Shown: one piece after another, positions 20,993 through 37,650 of the stretch
How the letters are laid out: every line of letters begins with the position of its first letter
Numbering within the stretch: the first letter of the stretch is position 1
From: Ovis canadensis
Taxonomy: Eukaryota; Chordata; Mammalia; Artiodactyla; Bovidae
Direction of reading: 5' to 3'
Length of the DNA stretch: 64,000 nucleotides
Assembly (NCBI RefSeq): GCF_042477335.2
Contig: NC_091255.1
Location: 17,648,501-17,712,500, forward strand
Notes under the pieces: model-generated
Database searches by the model: none
What the model was told of the DNA's origin: nothing
Seen by the model: only the letters and a program-made list of their open reading frames with translations
Translations under genes and position numbers: made by a program

Positions 20993-21650
20993 GCACACAC
21001 GCAAGCACACACGTGCACATGTACATGCACGGATAGACACATACGTACACACACACATATACAAACACACACATATACACATACATATACAAATATACAC
21101 AGACGCACATATACACATACATATACAAACACACACACACACATACACATACATATACAAACACACACACATACACACATACATATACAAACACACACAC
21201 ACACATACATATACAAACACACATATACACATACATATACAAACACACACACATATACACATACATATACAAACACACACACATACACACATACATATAC
21301 AAACACACATACATATACAAACACACATATACACACACATATACACATACATATACAAATATACACAGATGCACATATACACATACATATACAAACACAC
21401 ACACATATACACATACATATACAAACACACACACACATACATATACAAACACACACATATACACATACATATACAAACACACACACACATACACATACAT
21501 ATACAAACACACATGCACACACATACACATACATATACAAACACACGCATGCGCGTATACACATACATATACAAACACACACACATACACATACATATAC
21601 AAACACACACATGCATGCACATATACACATACATATACAAATATACACAC
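20993..21650. repeat. Compound CA/TA microsatellite, about 660 bp
   Basis: Higher-order array of ACATACATATACAAA cores (about 19 copies) separated by variable (CA)n and ATATACAC spacers. A block containing AAATATACACAGACGCAC near 21,091 recurs near 21,357 (about 266 bp apart) as AAATATACACAGATGCAC, showing internal duplication. The long Tyr/Val/Cys or Thr/His open frames across it are repeat artefacts. Confidence 0.95.
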
Positions 21651-24600
21651 AGGGCCTGGAGAGTCCAGAAGGCTCACAGCCCCCAGCCTAGAGAGGCACA
21701 GCAAGCCCAGACCCATACAGACACCTTGCAAGTGACACCCCAGCTCAGGCCTACTCTCTGAGGAAGGCCTCCTCCACACTCCTGGACATAACCTGCTCCT
21801 CCCTAGAAAAACCTGGGGAGGCTTACTCGGGAATCTGAGGTCTGTGCTTGGGAGGGTGACTGGGCGGAGGTGGGGGTAGCTTCAGGACACTGGTGGCCTT
21901 AAGAGAGGAGCAACTCCCACTCCTGCCTCCAGAGCTCCCCGGGATGAGAGAAAACAGTCTTGCTGATGGCCAGTGGCTGAGTGAGGATGTGGCTGAAACA
22001 GGAGGCCTCTCTTTGTGAAGGAGAGAGGAGTTTGAGTCGATTCTTCCAACCACCCAGTGGTGGCTGGCAGGTCTGGGCTCAGCCAGGCACTCAGTGGGCA
22101 GCCTGGGCTCACTGAGACTCTGCTAAGGAGTGTCCTCCATGGTCCTTCCCAGTTCTGACACTCCTGGAACTCTCTCAGAGGCAGCAAGAGGGGAAAAGGA
22201 GTCGGGACCAAGCTAAGAAGAATTTGGCATGGGGCTGCTGACATCAGAAACAAAGTGGGACCAACCTTTCCACCAGGGCAGGGCCCTGAGGCTGTTGGGT
22301 CTGGGACTGGCTTCCTGGAGGGCACCAGGCTCACAATCTCCAGCCCCACCTGACCTCGCTGACCTAGGGGACAGCCTGTATTGTGTGCCAGGCTGAGGCT
22401 GCGGGCAGGTAAAGGTGACCCCAAGGCGAAAAGGACACAACCCTGTCTTCAGGACTCCCCAGTCTGAGAGCCAGGACGCATCCACATGCAGGATGTGGGA
22501 GCTTCGCATCTCAGTGTGAGCGAGCGGCTTGTGCCTGAAGCAGGCATAAGGCTTCAGGCCTAATGGGGACACAGGACTCTTGCTTGAGCAGGTGCTGAAT
22601 CTGCGGAGTGAAGGGGGACACACCACGTGCCTTCACACACGCCGACATCTTATAAAACGGCAGCAACAAGGCCCTGTCAGTTCTGAGTGGGGCTGAGGGG
22701 CCCATGGGGCTGGACTGACAGATGCTTAAGTGGCCAGGGCCCATCAGAGAAGGCTTCCTGGAGGAAGCGAGCACGGATGAAAGAGGATTGGAAGGGGAGG
22801 AGACAGAGAAGGGAGCAGTTGACTGGGCAAGGAGAAACAGGGAGCAAACGGCCTTTTGAAGGCATAACACCTGCAAGGGAAAATGGACCCCCAAGGGTGG
22901 GAGAAATTCAAGGGTCTTGTCTGCACAGGAAGGTAGAGAAGAAAACCAAGCCTCCCCTCCAGCTGCACGGGCCCAGGGCCCTCACTCAGGAGGCAGGCAA
23001 AGATGGCAGCCCAGATAACCTGCCTGGTGCGGAGACAAGAGAGAAGCCACGGCCCACTGCACAAACAGGAAGTCAGGGGAGAGCAGCCCATCCTCCCTCG
23101 GGCGAGGCTGGGGGACGGGCCTGGCCACAAAGGAGGGAGATTGAGCCCCTGGCGCTGCACAGTGGGGCTAAGGGCGACTGGAGTCGGTAGTCCCAAATGT
23201 TAGGATGTCACTCTCCCTGAGGCGGGGGGGCTGCCAAGGGAAGCAGGGGCTGAAAGAAGAAAGCCCTTCGACAGGCCAGGTCCCCAAGGATGCTGCAGCA
23301 CCTAAAAAGGCTGGTGTCTCAGCCCAGAGCCTGGGGGGACAGGGGAAGGGGCATCAGGAGTGCTGAGTGGCCTCCAGACAAGGAGGGTGGGCACCCTCTG
23401 CCCTTGGCCTTGCCTGCACAGCCCAGACATCCTCCAAGTTAAACCTCATGCTCTCCTGTGCTGTTCTGTGAGAGACAGCTGCGGGAACCCTGGGAAGCCA
23501 GCTCCGCTCCCGGATGAGGTCAGGATCAGGCAGCAAACTGACCTGAGTGAGGAAATGGAGCTGCAAGACCAGAGACAGGCCAAAGGCGGCCTGAGGTCAC
23601 AAAGCAACATAGGGCCAGGTTCAGGGTCTTGTCCGCATCATCCAGGAAGAGGCAGAGTGGGCTGGGTAGGAAAGAGGTGTGGGTGTCAGAAGGAAGACCA
23701 CCCTGACCACTGCCGTGGCAGTGCCCATGGAACCAGACACATCCTCCACCGGGATCTCCTAGGGACCTAGGAAGGACAGGGGTGAAAACACCTTCCCGGC
23801 TCCCTCTACCCAAAGGTACGAAGGTGCCTGCTTTCACTGCAGATCTGCACCTGCTCCAGTTTTAACTGCTACAAATAAACTCTGTGTGTGTGTGTGTGTG
23901 TGTGTCCCCCAAGAGTGGAGCTGGGCAGCTCATCCCTGCCTGGAACCCACTATGGTCTTTCATCAGGCTAACTACCTACCCCCAGCATCAGGACCACGAA
24001 AGTGAGGGTAACCCTAGGAGGCGGGGGACCAGGAGTCTGGTCCCCACCCCGGGGCTGTTCACAGTGCAACTTTGGACCCGTCCCTGAATCTGGCCCCCAA
24101 CCCCCACCCTTTGTTTCTTCATCTATAAAATTGAAGAAGAGGTTGACCCAAGGACCTGTGTGTACTCTAGGAAGTCCCCAGGAGCAAGGGGCCCCAAAGC
24201 CCTTGGAGGAAGAAACAGCGGGCCTATGTTCCAGGACCTGCCCGTGGATTTCCCCACTGAGTTCACAGGCAGACCTCCCATAGCTCAGAGACAGCCATGG
24301 CTGGGAAGGGAGCTCGAGCTGAATCCACCCCTCCTAGTGGCTGAGAACAGGGGCAGGGGGCTGAGGGTCTCCTCCACCTATTTGTTCCCTCCTGTGCACA
24401 TCCTGCCCTCTGCAGCCGACCTCACATCCCAGGGGCAGCTAGAGAAGCAAAAGGTGAGGCGGTGGAAAGAGCAGAGAGCTTTTTGAGGACTGCTCTGTGA
24501 ACTGCTCTGGGCTGTTTCTTCATTCACCTCCACGGTGTGCACACTGAGCTGCGGGGCAGGGGGCGGGGGGGAAGGACAGCAGCCAAGAACTTTATAAAAC

Positions 24601-25924
24601 CTCATTTGATCATCATGCTGACCCAGTGATGTAAATGATAGTATCCTCATCTCAAAGATGAGGAACCGGAAACAGCGAGGTTAAGTTTCACCTTCCTGAA
24701 AATCAGCCAACAGCCGGCAACCCATTTCTGTTTCCCTAAGGAACTCCGTTCAAGTGTCGCCCAGGGGACCAGGAGGACTTCAGCGTGGACACTCAACAGG
24801 ACAGTGAGAGGCAGCCTGCCTCCCTCCTCACCAGCCCAGTCGGAGAAGAGGGCTGGAAAAAAAGCAGGGAGAGGAACCCAGGGCAGACTTCCCGGGCCCC
24901 AGCCTCGGAAGTGGGAGGAACAGAGGGGTCTAAGTGGGTCCCCAAGTGGTCAACAGTGAGGGGCCACCCCAGCGTCTTCCCTCGGAACCCGTTAAAGGAG
25001 TTGGGTGGGGGGCGGTGGCCACCAGGGCTGGGAGCTGCTTCTGTAGCCGCCGCTGCGGCAGCTCATGGCCCTGGAGCCGTTAAAAAAGTGACTCAACCAG
25101 AAAGTGCGTTTGAAGCGACGCCCGCCAGGGCCCCAGAGCCAAACCTCAAAAAGACGAAGTGAGAGAGACGGCCGGCGGGGGCTGGGCTGGGGGTGGAGGC
25201 CGCCTGGAGCAGCCTGGCCAAATAAGGGCAAATGCTCCCAGGCCGGCCAATGGGGCGCAGGCCGCTGTGTCCTGGGGTTGCGGCTGCAGGGAGGGGGAAG
25301 GGGTGCTGCGGAGAGTCCTGGGGCCAAACAGGGAGTGGGGACAGGGCTGGGGGCCCAGGCCCTCCAGGAGGGGTCCACAGGCCAGTGAGCCCGGGAGTGA
25401 AGCGGACGCCTTGTCCCCAAAGACCTTGGTGCTGCAGTCGGCAGACCCGCACCTGCAGATTGGGGCTCAAGGGGGCAAAAGGAAGAACTAGCCCTCACCC
25501 CTACCCCAGTTTTGTGCCCGAGTCCCCATCTGCTATGGAGGAACCGAAGAGACGCCATAAGGACAGCTGGGCTGAAAACCACCCCAACCCCCCCACCCAC
25601 CACCGCCCCCCTCCGTACAGCCTTGCCTGGCCACGGACCTTGGGCAAGCCATATTCCCTGAAACTCAGTTTTCCCATGTGTGAAAGGGAGATAATGCCCC
25701 ACGGGATGGTACTGAGGAGCAAATGCGATCATGCAGGTGGCCAAGTTTTTGGACCAAGTAATTGTCATCCTGACAGGACAAATTATGACTGTGGAAGCTC
25801 TAGCCTGAGGGCTGCTTCTCCCTTCCACTCTGCCTCCCAGTGGCTGTGAAGATCCCTGGGCTAGAACACCACGTGGTTCCCAGTTCCGGCCTCTGGTAGG
25901 GGGAGGAGAGGTGCGGAGGCCGGG
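21651..25924. other. Intergenic, no gene recognised
   Basis: GC-moderate unique sequence with a short (GT)n at about 23,882-23,905. No coding exon with matching splice sites, no SINE and no RNA gene was recognised. Confidence 0.6.
23882..23905. repeat. (TG)n microsatellite
   Basis: About 11 TG units following AAATAAACTC. Confidence 0.9.
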
Positions 25925-26287
25925 CGGCAGGGTGGGGGTTCTTCCAGTCTGAGCTTAGGCCCCCCCTCCTGCTGCAGGGTGGGGGTGTCTTCCAGTCTGA
26001 GCATAGGCCCCCGCTGCTGCAGGGTGGGGGATCTTCCAGTCTGAGCTTAGGCCCCCTGCTGCAGGGTGGGGGGTCTTCCAGTCTGAGCATAGGCCCCCGC
26101 TGCTGCAGGGTGGGGGGGTCTTCCAGTCTGAGCTTAGGGTCCCTGCTGCAGGGTGGGGGGGTCTTCCAGTCTGAGCTTAGGCCCCCCCCCCTGCTGCAGG
26201 GTGGGGGTGTCTTCCAGTCTGACCTTAGGCCCCCGCTGCTGCAGGGTGGGGGGTCTTCCAGTCTGAGCGTAGACCCCCTGCTGCAGG
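25925..26287. repeat. Minisatellite, 8 copies of a 42-48 bp unit
   Basis: CTTCCAGTCTGA, or a close variant, starts at 25,941, 25,989, 26,033, 26,075, 26,120, 26,163, 26,211 and 26,255. Each is followed by GCTTAGGCCCC and GCTGCAGGGTGGGG. Length varies mainly in the C and G runs. Because the units are mostly not multiples of three, the repeat peptides seen in several frames are not evidence of a gene. Confidence 0.95.
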
Positions 26288-27539
26288 CGCAGTAGGCGCT
26301 CTCCCAGGTTGTCAGCAGGCGTGTCAGTGCCCACCTGGACCCCCTCCAGCTCCTCACCGCCTGCCTGGCTCTAGGAGCTCCAGACCCCAACCCTCTCCCT
26401 CTGCTCCCCCGGGGTGCAGGGCTGAGGAAGTGAGTCTACTCAGATGCCCAGAGAAAGTGCCTGTCCAGGGTGGGCGGAGGCAGCTGCTGGCTTCTCCAGG
26501 GCCTGTGATCAGGCCTCAGGCCCTGCAGGGGGACCACACGCCCAGGAGGAAGGCTGGGCCTCGGCAGCCAGCCTCAACCTCCCTGTGGACTTCTTCTCTC
26601 TCCCAAGCATAGATTTGCATTTTCCCCTCTGCCCTCTGCCACTCAGGCCCCCCAGGGACCAGGTGACAGTTAAACCCCCTCTTCCGGCTAGTGGCCCAGA
26701 GCACCCACTTCCTTTCAGGTATTTTCTGGGCTCTGGGGAGGGGTTGAAAGGGCGGCAGCAGCTGGGTTTGGAGAAGAAGGGATGGGGACTCCATTTTGGA
26801 GAGGAGCTGGGGTCTCCACCCCGGTGTCAAAAGCTGTTCCTTATCTGCCCCCACCCAGTTCTCTCTGCAGCACTAGACTCAGTGCAGAGGAGGGAGAGGA
26901 AGCAAGCCAGGGAGCCGCACAAGGGCTCCAAGCGGCCTTCTAGCCCCCTGACTTCTAACAGGCCTCCCTCTGCTATGGGACGACCCCCCAAGGAAAGCCT
27001 GGGCTTCAAGTCCTGTGTCCACGCCCCTGTAAGGCCCGCCCTCCACTCAGGGGTGAGCAGTGCTGAGACTAGGAACGCCCAGGTCTGCAGGGGAGATGGT
27101 TTCTATCGTATGCTCAGAGGTTCTGGCATCGAGATGCCAGCAGCCCAGGGCAGCGTTTTCTCTGCACTCACTTCCTGCTTCCTGAAATCTTAAAGCAAAG
27201 AAAAACACCAGTATCTATAGGTGAAAGGTGCTGAATCGGGCAGTGGAGGACACATAAAGTTGCAGTGACCCCTCTTGAGGGCAGGCTGAGCCCTGACTCC
27301 GGGGCTCAGTCTCTGTGCCCATACAGTGAGGCCTGGCATGACTCTCCCAGCCCACGCATTCTCTGCACGGCCTGCCTTCACTCTTTCCCGTGCCCCAACG
27401 CCCTGGACCTCCACCTCCCAGTGGTGAAAGCCTCTGAGCCCCAAGGGCCATGTGCTTTCTTCCTCAGTCCAAGTCTTACTGGCTCACACAGCAGCAATTT
27501 TTATCAGCGAGGCTATCTGTTCTCCTAGTTCAAACAAGA
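26288..27539. other. Intergenic, no gene recognised
   Basis: Unique sequence with a 249-codon plus-strand open frame (26,444-27,193) that resembles no family I know. It has no splice or homology support and is probably a chance frame or part of an antisense lncRNA. Confidence 0.5.
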
Positions 27540-27830
27540 CTGCGGACTTCCCGAGTGATCCGGTGGTTAAGAATCCACCTCCAATGCAGGAGACATGGGT
27601 TCAATCCCTGGTCCAGGAGGATCCTACGTGCCCTGGAGCAACTAAGCCCAAGCACCACAAGTATTGAGCCCGCACTGTAGAGCCCTTGCTCCAGAAAAGA
27701 TGCCACCGCAATGAGAAGCCTGCGCCCCTCAGCCAAGAGGAGCCTCTGCTCGCTGCAACTAGACAAAGCCTGCACACAGCAGTGAAGTTCCAGAGCAGCC
27801 AATAAATAAACAATAATTTTAAAAAAAACT
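27540..27830 (+). mobile_element. CHR-type SINE
   Basis: GACTTCCCGAGTGATCCGG head, B-box GGGTTCAATCCC, GCAATGAGAAGCCTGCGC body and a CAATAAATAAACAATAATTTT tail. Confidence 0.88.
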
Positions 27831-29290
27831 GAAGGGGCCAGCCACTCATGAGCAGCAAAAGTTACATCTGACAGGCTGACATGAATCCAAGAGGTAGAAA
27901 ACTAATTAGTCCCAGAATCATTTCACCACATGATACAAAAGTGGAGGTCTTATAACAAATGATCAAAGCCAAGCAGAGGTTAAATGACATTCACAATCTC
28001 AGAGCCAAATAGAAAGGAAGCACATATTTGAAAAAAATTCAAAGTAGGTCATAAAAATTGAAAGAACAAAGAGATTAAGATAAAAAGCCATGGTGCTTGA
28101 AGGAAAATGTTGCAGTTTTGATATATTTGTGAATGATAGATACACTTGAAGATCTATTGCCCCAGAAGGTTAGAGTGATGACTTTCTTACTTAGAGCTTA
28201 TCTAGAGGGGGACGACTTTACATGGAAGTCCCATGTATAGGCTTAGTAGTTCACAGCTCTCAAATTGCTCTTACTTGAATGCTTATATTTGATTCTCAAA
28301 ACTATCCTAAGAATTGCCGATTCATCTTTCAGTATTTCGATTATAACTTACAAACAGAAAAGTGAGCAAACGGTGAGTACATAACTCGGGAAACTTCCAG
28401 AAAGCGAATCAACCCGTGTAACTAGCATCTAGATCAAAACACAGACCACAACCAGCACCTCAGGGGCCCCTGTGCCCTCCTCCAACCCCGCCTTTCACAA
28501 GGAACCACTGTCCTGTCACCTAACACCAGGGTTTTGTCAACTGTGTTTTATAAAGAGGAAACTTACTTTTGGAGAAGTCAAGTGACTTAGAAAGGTCAAG
28601 GCTAGTGGGCGGTGGAGGCAGCAGGGCTGGGAGGCAGCGACATTGCCCCTGGTTCCAGTGGAGGATGAAGCTGCCATAACCCAGCGCAGATGCAGGGTGG
28701 CAGCCAGCAGAAAAAAGGCAGGGGAGGCTGGAGAGAGTCTGGCAGAGGGCAGCAGATACCTGAGAGCTGATGGACAGAGCAGAGGACGCGGCCAGGCGGG
28801 AGCTGGAGGCCTGGACCAGTTTCCCAGTGCTCCACACGGGGATCCTTCTGTAAACCCCAGGCATCTCCTCCCCCAGCCATTCTCCCCATACTTCCTCCCC
28901 CTCCCTGGCCAATTTTAGACGTGAAGACTGGAGATGTAGGTAGTGAGAGTAGGGTGGTTGCGGCGGCTCCACGTGCGGGGACATGTAACTTGCTGGTTCT
29001 GTGGAAAAATCACAAAGGGAGCAAAGCTGCTGTGTTTGGGGAGAACCGTGTCAGAACGCAGCCCTAAACTGGGTGTAGGCAGTGCATTTCCTGAGCTAAG
29101 GCTCCACCGCTTAATCGTGGCCCAGTCAGTTTACTTCTTAGAGCCTCAGTCTCTTCATCATTCCCTCAGGATGTTAACCATGACACGGGGCTTTGTTGGG
29201 GATTAAATAAGATAATGGATGTGAAAGCCCTTTTGTCAACTTGGAAAATGCCCTTTTTTTGTTTTGGGGGGTATTTGGGGAGGACTGGGT
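27831..29290. other. Intergenic, no gene recognised
   Basis: AT-richer unique sequence up to about 28,300, then a stretch (about 28,370-28,520) that resembles an old L1- or MER-type repeat (GAATCAACCCGTGTAACTAG), then unique sequence. No gene seen. Confidence 0.5.
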
Positions 29291-29292
29291 AC

Positions 29293-29562
29293 CTTTTTTT
29301 TTTTTTTTTTTTGGCTGTTCTTGGTCTTCGTTGCCGTGTGCAAGCTTGCTCTAGTGGTGGTGAGCGGGGGCTACTCTTCGTTGAGGCGCTCAGGCTTCTC
29401 ACTGTGGTGGCTTCTCTCGTTCCAGGTGCACGGCCTCAGCGGTCCTGGTACACGTGCTTAGTTGCCCCAAGGCCGGTGGGATTTTCTTGGACCAGGGATC
29501 AAACCCATGTGCCCTGCATTGGCAGGTGAATTCTTAAGCACTGCCCCAGCAGGGAAGTCCCT
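29293..29562 (-). mobile_element. CHR-type SINE, reverse
   Basis: Long poly-T, then CTGTTCTTGGTCTTCGTTGC, GAGCGGGGGCTACTCTTCG, and at the end CAGCAGGGAAGTCCC, the reverse of the head. Confidence 0.9.
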
Positions 29563-29664
29563 AAAAGGCTGTTTAAATGAAAGACTTTACTGATTCTAAA
29601 TATGAACCTGAGTGCCAGACAGTGTGAGATGTTAAGCTGTTCTTAAACATTTTCTACCTGGCTC

Positions 29665-29670
<6 letters not shown>

Positions 29671-29704
<34 letters not shown>
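29671..29704. repeat. (AC)17 microsatellite
   Basis: An uninterrupted AC run of about 34 bp, likely polymorphic. Confidence 0.95.
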
Positions 29705-29708
<4 letters not shown>

Positions 29709-29967
29709 CAGGTGTCATGGAAGGGACTTGAGGACCGAATGGCAGGTCACGGACAGGCTGGGAATATGAAGGCAATGACCAGGCCAGAGGAGTGAGGCCT
29801 CGGTGCCCAAACCTGAAGAGAACGGTTTGAATTTAGGCCCTCACCAGTCCACCCCACTACTCTTAGCGTAACTGCTCCCTCCAAGACCAGAGTCTTCTGA
29901 CCCTTGTTCTCTCAACTACTTGTCCCTGCTTTGATGCATGCACCATCAGTCAACCCCTCCATTTTGG

Positions 29968-30156
29968 GGAGACCCACTCTTTGCTACCCCATGAACTGTA
30001 GCCCGCCAGGCCCCTCTGTCCATGGAATTCTCCAAACAAGAATACTGGAGTGGGTAGCCGTTCCCTTCTCCAGGGGGTCTTCCCAATCCAGAGATCAAAC
30101 CCAGGTCTCCTGCACTGCAGGCGGAGTCTTTACCGTCTGAGCCCACAGGGAAGCCT
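29968..30156 (-). mobile_element. Bov-tA SINE, reverse
   Basis: CCCCATGAACTGTAGCCCG, GAATACTGGAGTGGGTAGCC, then the reverse tRNA head near GACGGTAAAG. Confidence 0.88.
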
Positions 30157-31124
30157 AAATCGCCCGCAGTGCAGGAGACCCAGGTTCCATCCCTGGGTCA
30201 GGATTCCAGCTTTGTTAGGTTCCTGACAGGGGATGGGCCTCCAGCACCTTCTCGCCTGTCTGGGCTGCTGAGTGGGTTCCAGGACCAGAGAAAGCCAGAA
30301 GGTGGATTCAGAGGCAGCTCCCAGGAAGAGGCTGCCGGCACCCCAGTCTGTGAAATCCGGTCACCGTGATGGGCCGGCCCTCCCCCACAACCGCCAGCGC
30401 CTGTGTCTCTGGCTTCCTGCGGAGCTGACAGTTAGGGCCCCTCTGGTGTGGGGCTGAGGCAGCGTGAGTGCGGTTATTTGTGCACAGCTCGCCTCACCGC
30501 CCCCCCCAACAACTGTTTCCATTCTCACAGAGCAGCTACGTCCGGATCAGACACACAGGACGGCGGCCGGGGGATTTCCAAGGGACTTTCTGAGAACGCC
30601 AGTGAAAGTGGGGCGTTGGCTGCACGGCCGGGCACTCTTGGTAAAACCCACTTCTTCCCTGCAGGACGAGTCAGCCCTGGCCTGGTGGGGCTGCTTCCCA
30701 AGGCCCCTTTCAGACTGAAACTGAAGAACAGAAACCACTACCCCGGAGCTCGGTCAGCTTGCTGGGCTGGGGAAGTCCATGAAAAACTCAGTTGGGATTG
30801 GAGTTAAATGGAACATTCCCTGAGCTTGAAGGCATGAGAAAATGGTTCCAGTTTGAAGAGGACCTGGGAGGGATGACGTGAGCAGCCGGGAGGCGCCCAG
30901 CTTCCTTCCCTGGGCCTGAGAGAGCGCAAGGGATGCGGAGGGTCACTGGTGAGGCAGCATCTCCCCGCCTTCCCACATTCCAGGTCACAGGTAAGACACT
31001 GACTCACTAGCAACACCAGGTGGCTGAGAGACACACAGCCCCAGTGCAGGCCCCTCAGCTCCTGAGTCAGAGCTCCGCTTGCGTGCCAGTCCTCCCGCAG
31101 CACTTCCCCACTATTTTGGTTGAC
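30157..31124. other. Intergenic, no gene recognised
   Basis: Mostly unique sequence after a short Bov-tA head-like stub (GCAGTGCAGGAGACCCAGGT at about 30,164). No gene seen. Confidence 0.5.
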
Positions 31125-31320
31125 TGTATACAGCTCAGATGGTCAAGGATCTGCCTGCAATGCAGACCTGGGTTCGATCCCTGGGTTGGGAAGATCCGCT
31201 GGAGAAGGGAAAGGCTACCCATTCCAGTATTCTTGCCCAGAGAATTCCGTGGACATAGGATCCTGGCAGGCTACAGTCCATGGGGTTGCAGAGTTGACAC
31301 AACTGAGTGACTTTCACACA
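31125..31320 (+). mobile_element. Bov-tA SINE
   Basis: Head GGATCTGCCTGCAATGCAGA, B-box GGGTTCGATCCC, then GGGAAGATCCGCTGGAGAAG and the A unit ending CTGAGTGACTTTCACAC. Confidence 0.9.
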
Positions 31321-31510
31321 TGTTGTATATATATTTAAGAGTGGCTAATAAAAGAGTGAATGTTTTACCTTTTATAAAACTGGGAAGTTACAGAATTTTC
31401 ACACCACTTTATTTTCAGAATCACAAAAATCCTGACGTAAATGAAATGTAATCACTTTCGTTCTGAACAGATGGGGAGCAAGAAACTTAGGGAAATAAAA
31501 ATGAGGACCC

Positions 31511-31645
31511 TGGGACTTCCCTGGTGGTCCTGTGGCCACGACTTCATGTTCTCAATGCAGCGGGCCTGGGTTCAAACCCAGGTCAGGGAACTAGACCCCA
31601 CACGTCACAACTAAGACCTGGAGAAGCCAAATAAATGACAACAGT
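31511..31645 (+). mobile_element. CHR-type SINE, short
   Basis: GGGACTTCCCTGGTGGTCC head, GGGTTCAAACCCAGGTC B-box and an AAATAAATGAC tail. It lies immediately beyond the inferred SUPT4H1 poly(A) site. Confidence 0.85.
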
Positions 31646-31673
31646 AACAACAAAAATGGGGACACTAACAGGC

Positions 31674-31679
31674 TTTATT
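31674..31679 (-). terminator. SUPT4H1: Poly(A) signal AATAAA, SUPT4H1
   Basis: Canonical hexamer (TTTATT on the plus strand), the first convincing one downstream of the stop codon. Confidence 0.7.
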
Positions 31680-31974
31680 ACAGAAATTTAAATAGAAGAG
31701 AATTTATGATAAATATTTAATTCTAAAACAAATAATTCACCTTGGCCAGTAGCATGAAGTGACTCAAGAACCCCTACTAGGCCAGAGACAAAAGGAGAGG
31801 CCCACCTCCTGGGGAGGCCCGAACTAACCAGAGCAGGACCCAACAGTAACCTGAGGGTCTCCAGTTAGGGGGACGTAGGGAAGGTGGGCAGGGGGAGGTC
31901 CAGGGTGCCACTGGTGGGCCTGAAGTATAGGAAGAACTGAACAAAGAAGAGAAAAAAGGTATTAAACATGGTCA

Positions 31975-32010
31975 AGGGCAAATACTACTTGCACAAGTAG
32001 TATTTGCCCT
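31975..32010 (-). repeat. Perfect 17-bp inverted repeat (hairpin) in the SUPT4H1 3' UTR
   Basis: AGGGCAAATACTACTTG, a 2-nt spacer, then CAAGTAGTATTTGCCCT. The arms match over 17 of 17 bp. In the transcript it would fold into a very stable stem with a minimal loop. It belongs to no repeat family I recognise. Confidence 0.9.
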
Positions 32011-32600
32011 CAGAATTTTAAGGGATACCTGCTGTGCCAGGTCTAGAGGGCAGAAGGCGGCAACCACAGACACCAGGACTACGAGGCTGAGATGGTTGCC
32101 TAGACTCAGGACGGCAGACCTTCCGAGACCCAAGGAAGCACATTCGAAAGGCTACAACCCTGGAGGCTGAGACGGATCATGAAGAGCAGAAGGGCTCTGC
32201 TGCTCTGGGAAGATGCCTACTGGGCAGTGCGTTCTTATTGCACCCAGCTAAGGGAAAGAGGAAGGGAAGGCTTCTGCTGTGGGCTTAAGAACATTTCTAG
32301 GGGTTCATGTTCATTGCCATCTGACCCAGAGTCCTGCCTATGAGCAAGGGCGCAGCCCTGGGCTGTAGGTAGGAAAACTAGCATCCTACTCCCCACTGAA
32401 TTCAGTCTCTACCCACCCCCCACAGTAGTCCAAAGAGGGTAAAAATGGCCCAAGGACACACTGGGCTGATCAGTTGACAGTCGGCTGAGTCTTAGCATCG
32501 GAGGGTGGGATGTGTTTGAAGTCCTGCCCATTTAGCTCCACGACAGAAAACAAGCAGCGGCAGAGACGAGGAGGCAAGATGCTGGCAGCCGTGCGCCTTC

Positions 32601-37510
<4,910 letters not shown>

Positions 37511-37650
37511 GCTGGTCCCCTGGAGCGTCCCGGCTGACAGCAGAGGGTTTTTTTTGTCTTCCTGTCTTAAGAGTGGAGGGCCAGAGAGTCCACTGTCTCC
37601 CTCTGGATTATCTCAGCGGAGATAAGAAGTCCAGGGACCGCCCCCCTCCT

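Larger units (their letters stand above)
31655..32600 (-). other. SUPT4H1: SUPT4H1 3' UTR (inferred)
   Basis: From the TAG stop to about 20 nt past an AATAAA on the minus strand, about 0.95 kb. It contains a perfect 36-bp hairpin palindrome at 31,975-32,010. The cleavage position is inferred. Confidence 0.7.

Noticed and set aside
20576-21779. Open frames of 354, 311 and 222 codons (minus) and 243 codons (plus)
   Set aside because: They are translations of the CA/TA compound microsatellite (endless Val/Cys/Tyr/Met or Thr/His runs) and exist in several frames at once.
25800-26390. A 196-codon minus-strand frame with RLEDPPPCS-type repeats
   Set aside because: It is the minisatellite read through; unit lengths are mostly not multiples of three, so the repeat peptide changes frame between units.
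29965-30156. Possible tRNA genes at the many GGTTCGATCCC-like boxes
   Set aside because: All such boxes sit in Bov-tA or CHR SINE heads and lack a full cloverleaf.
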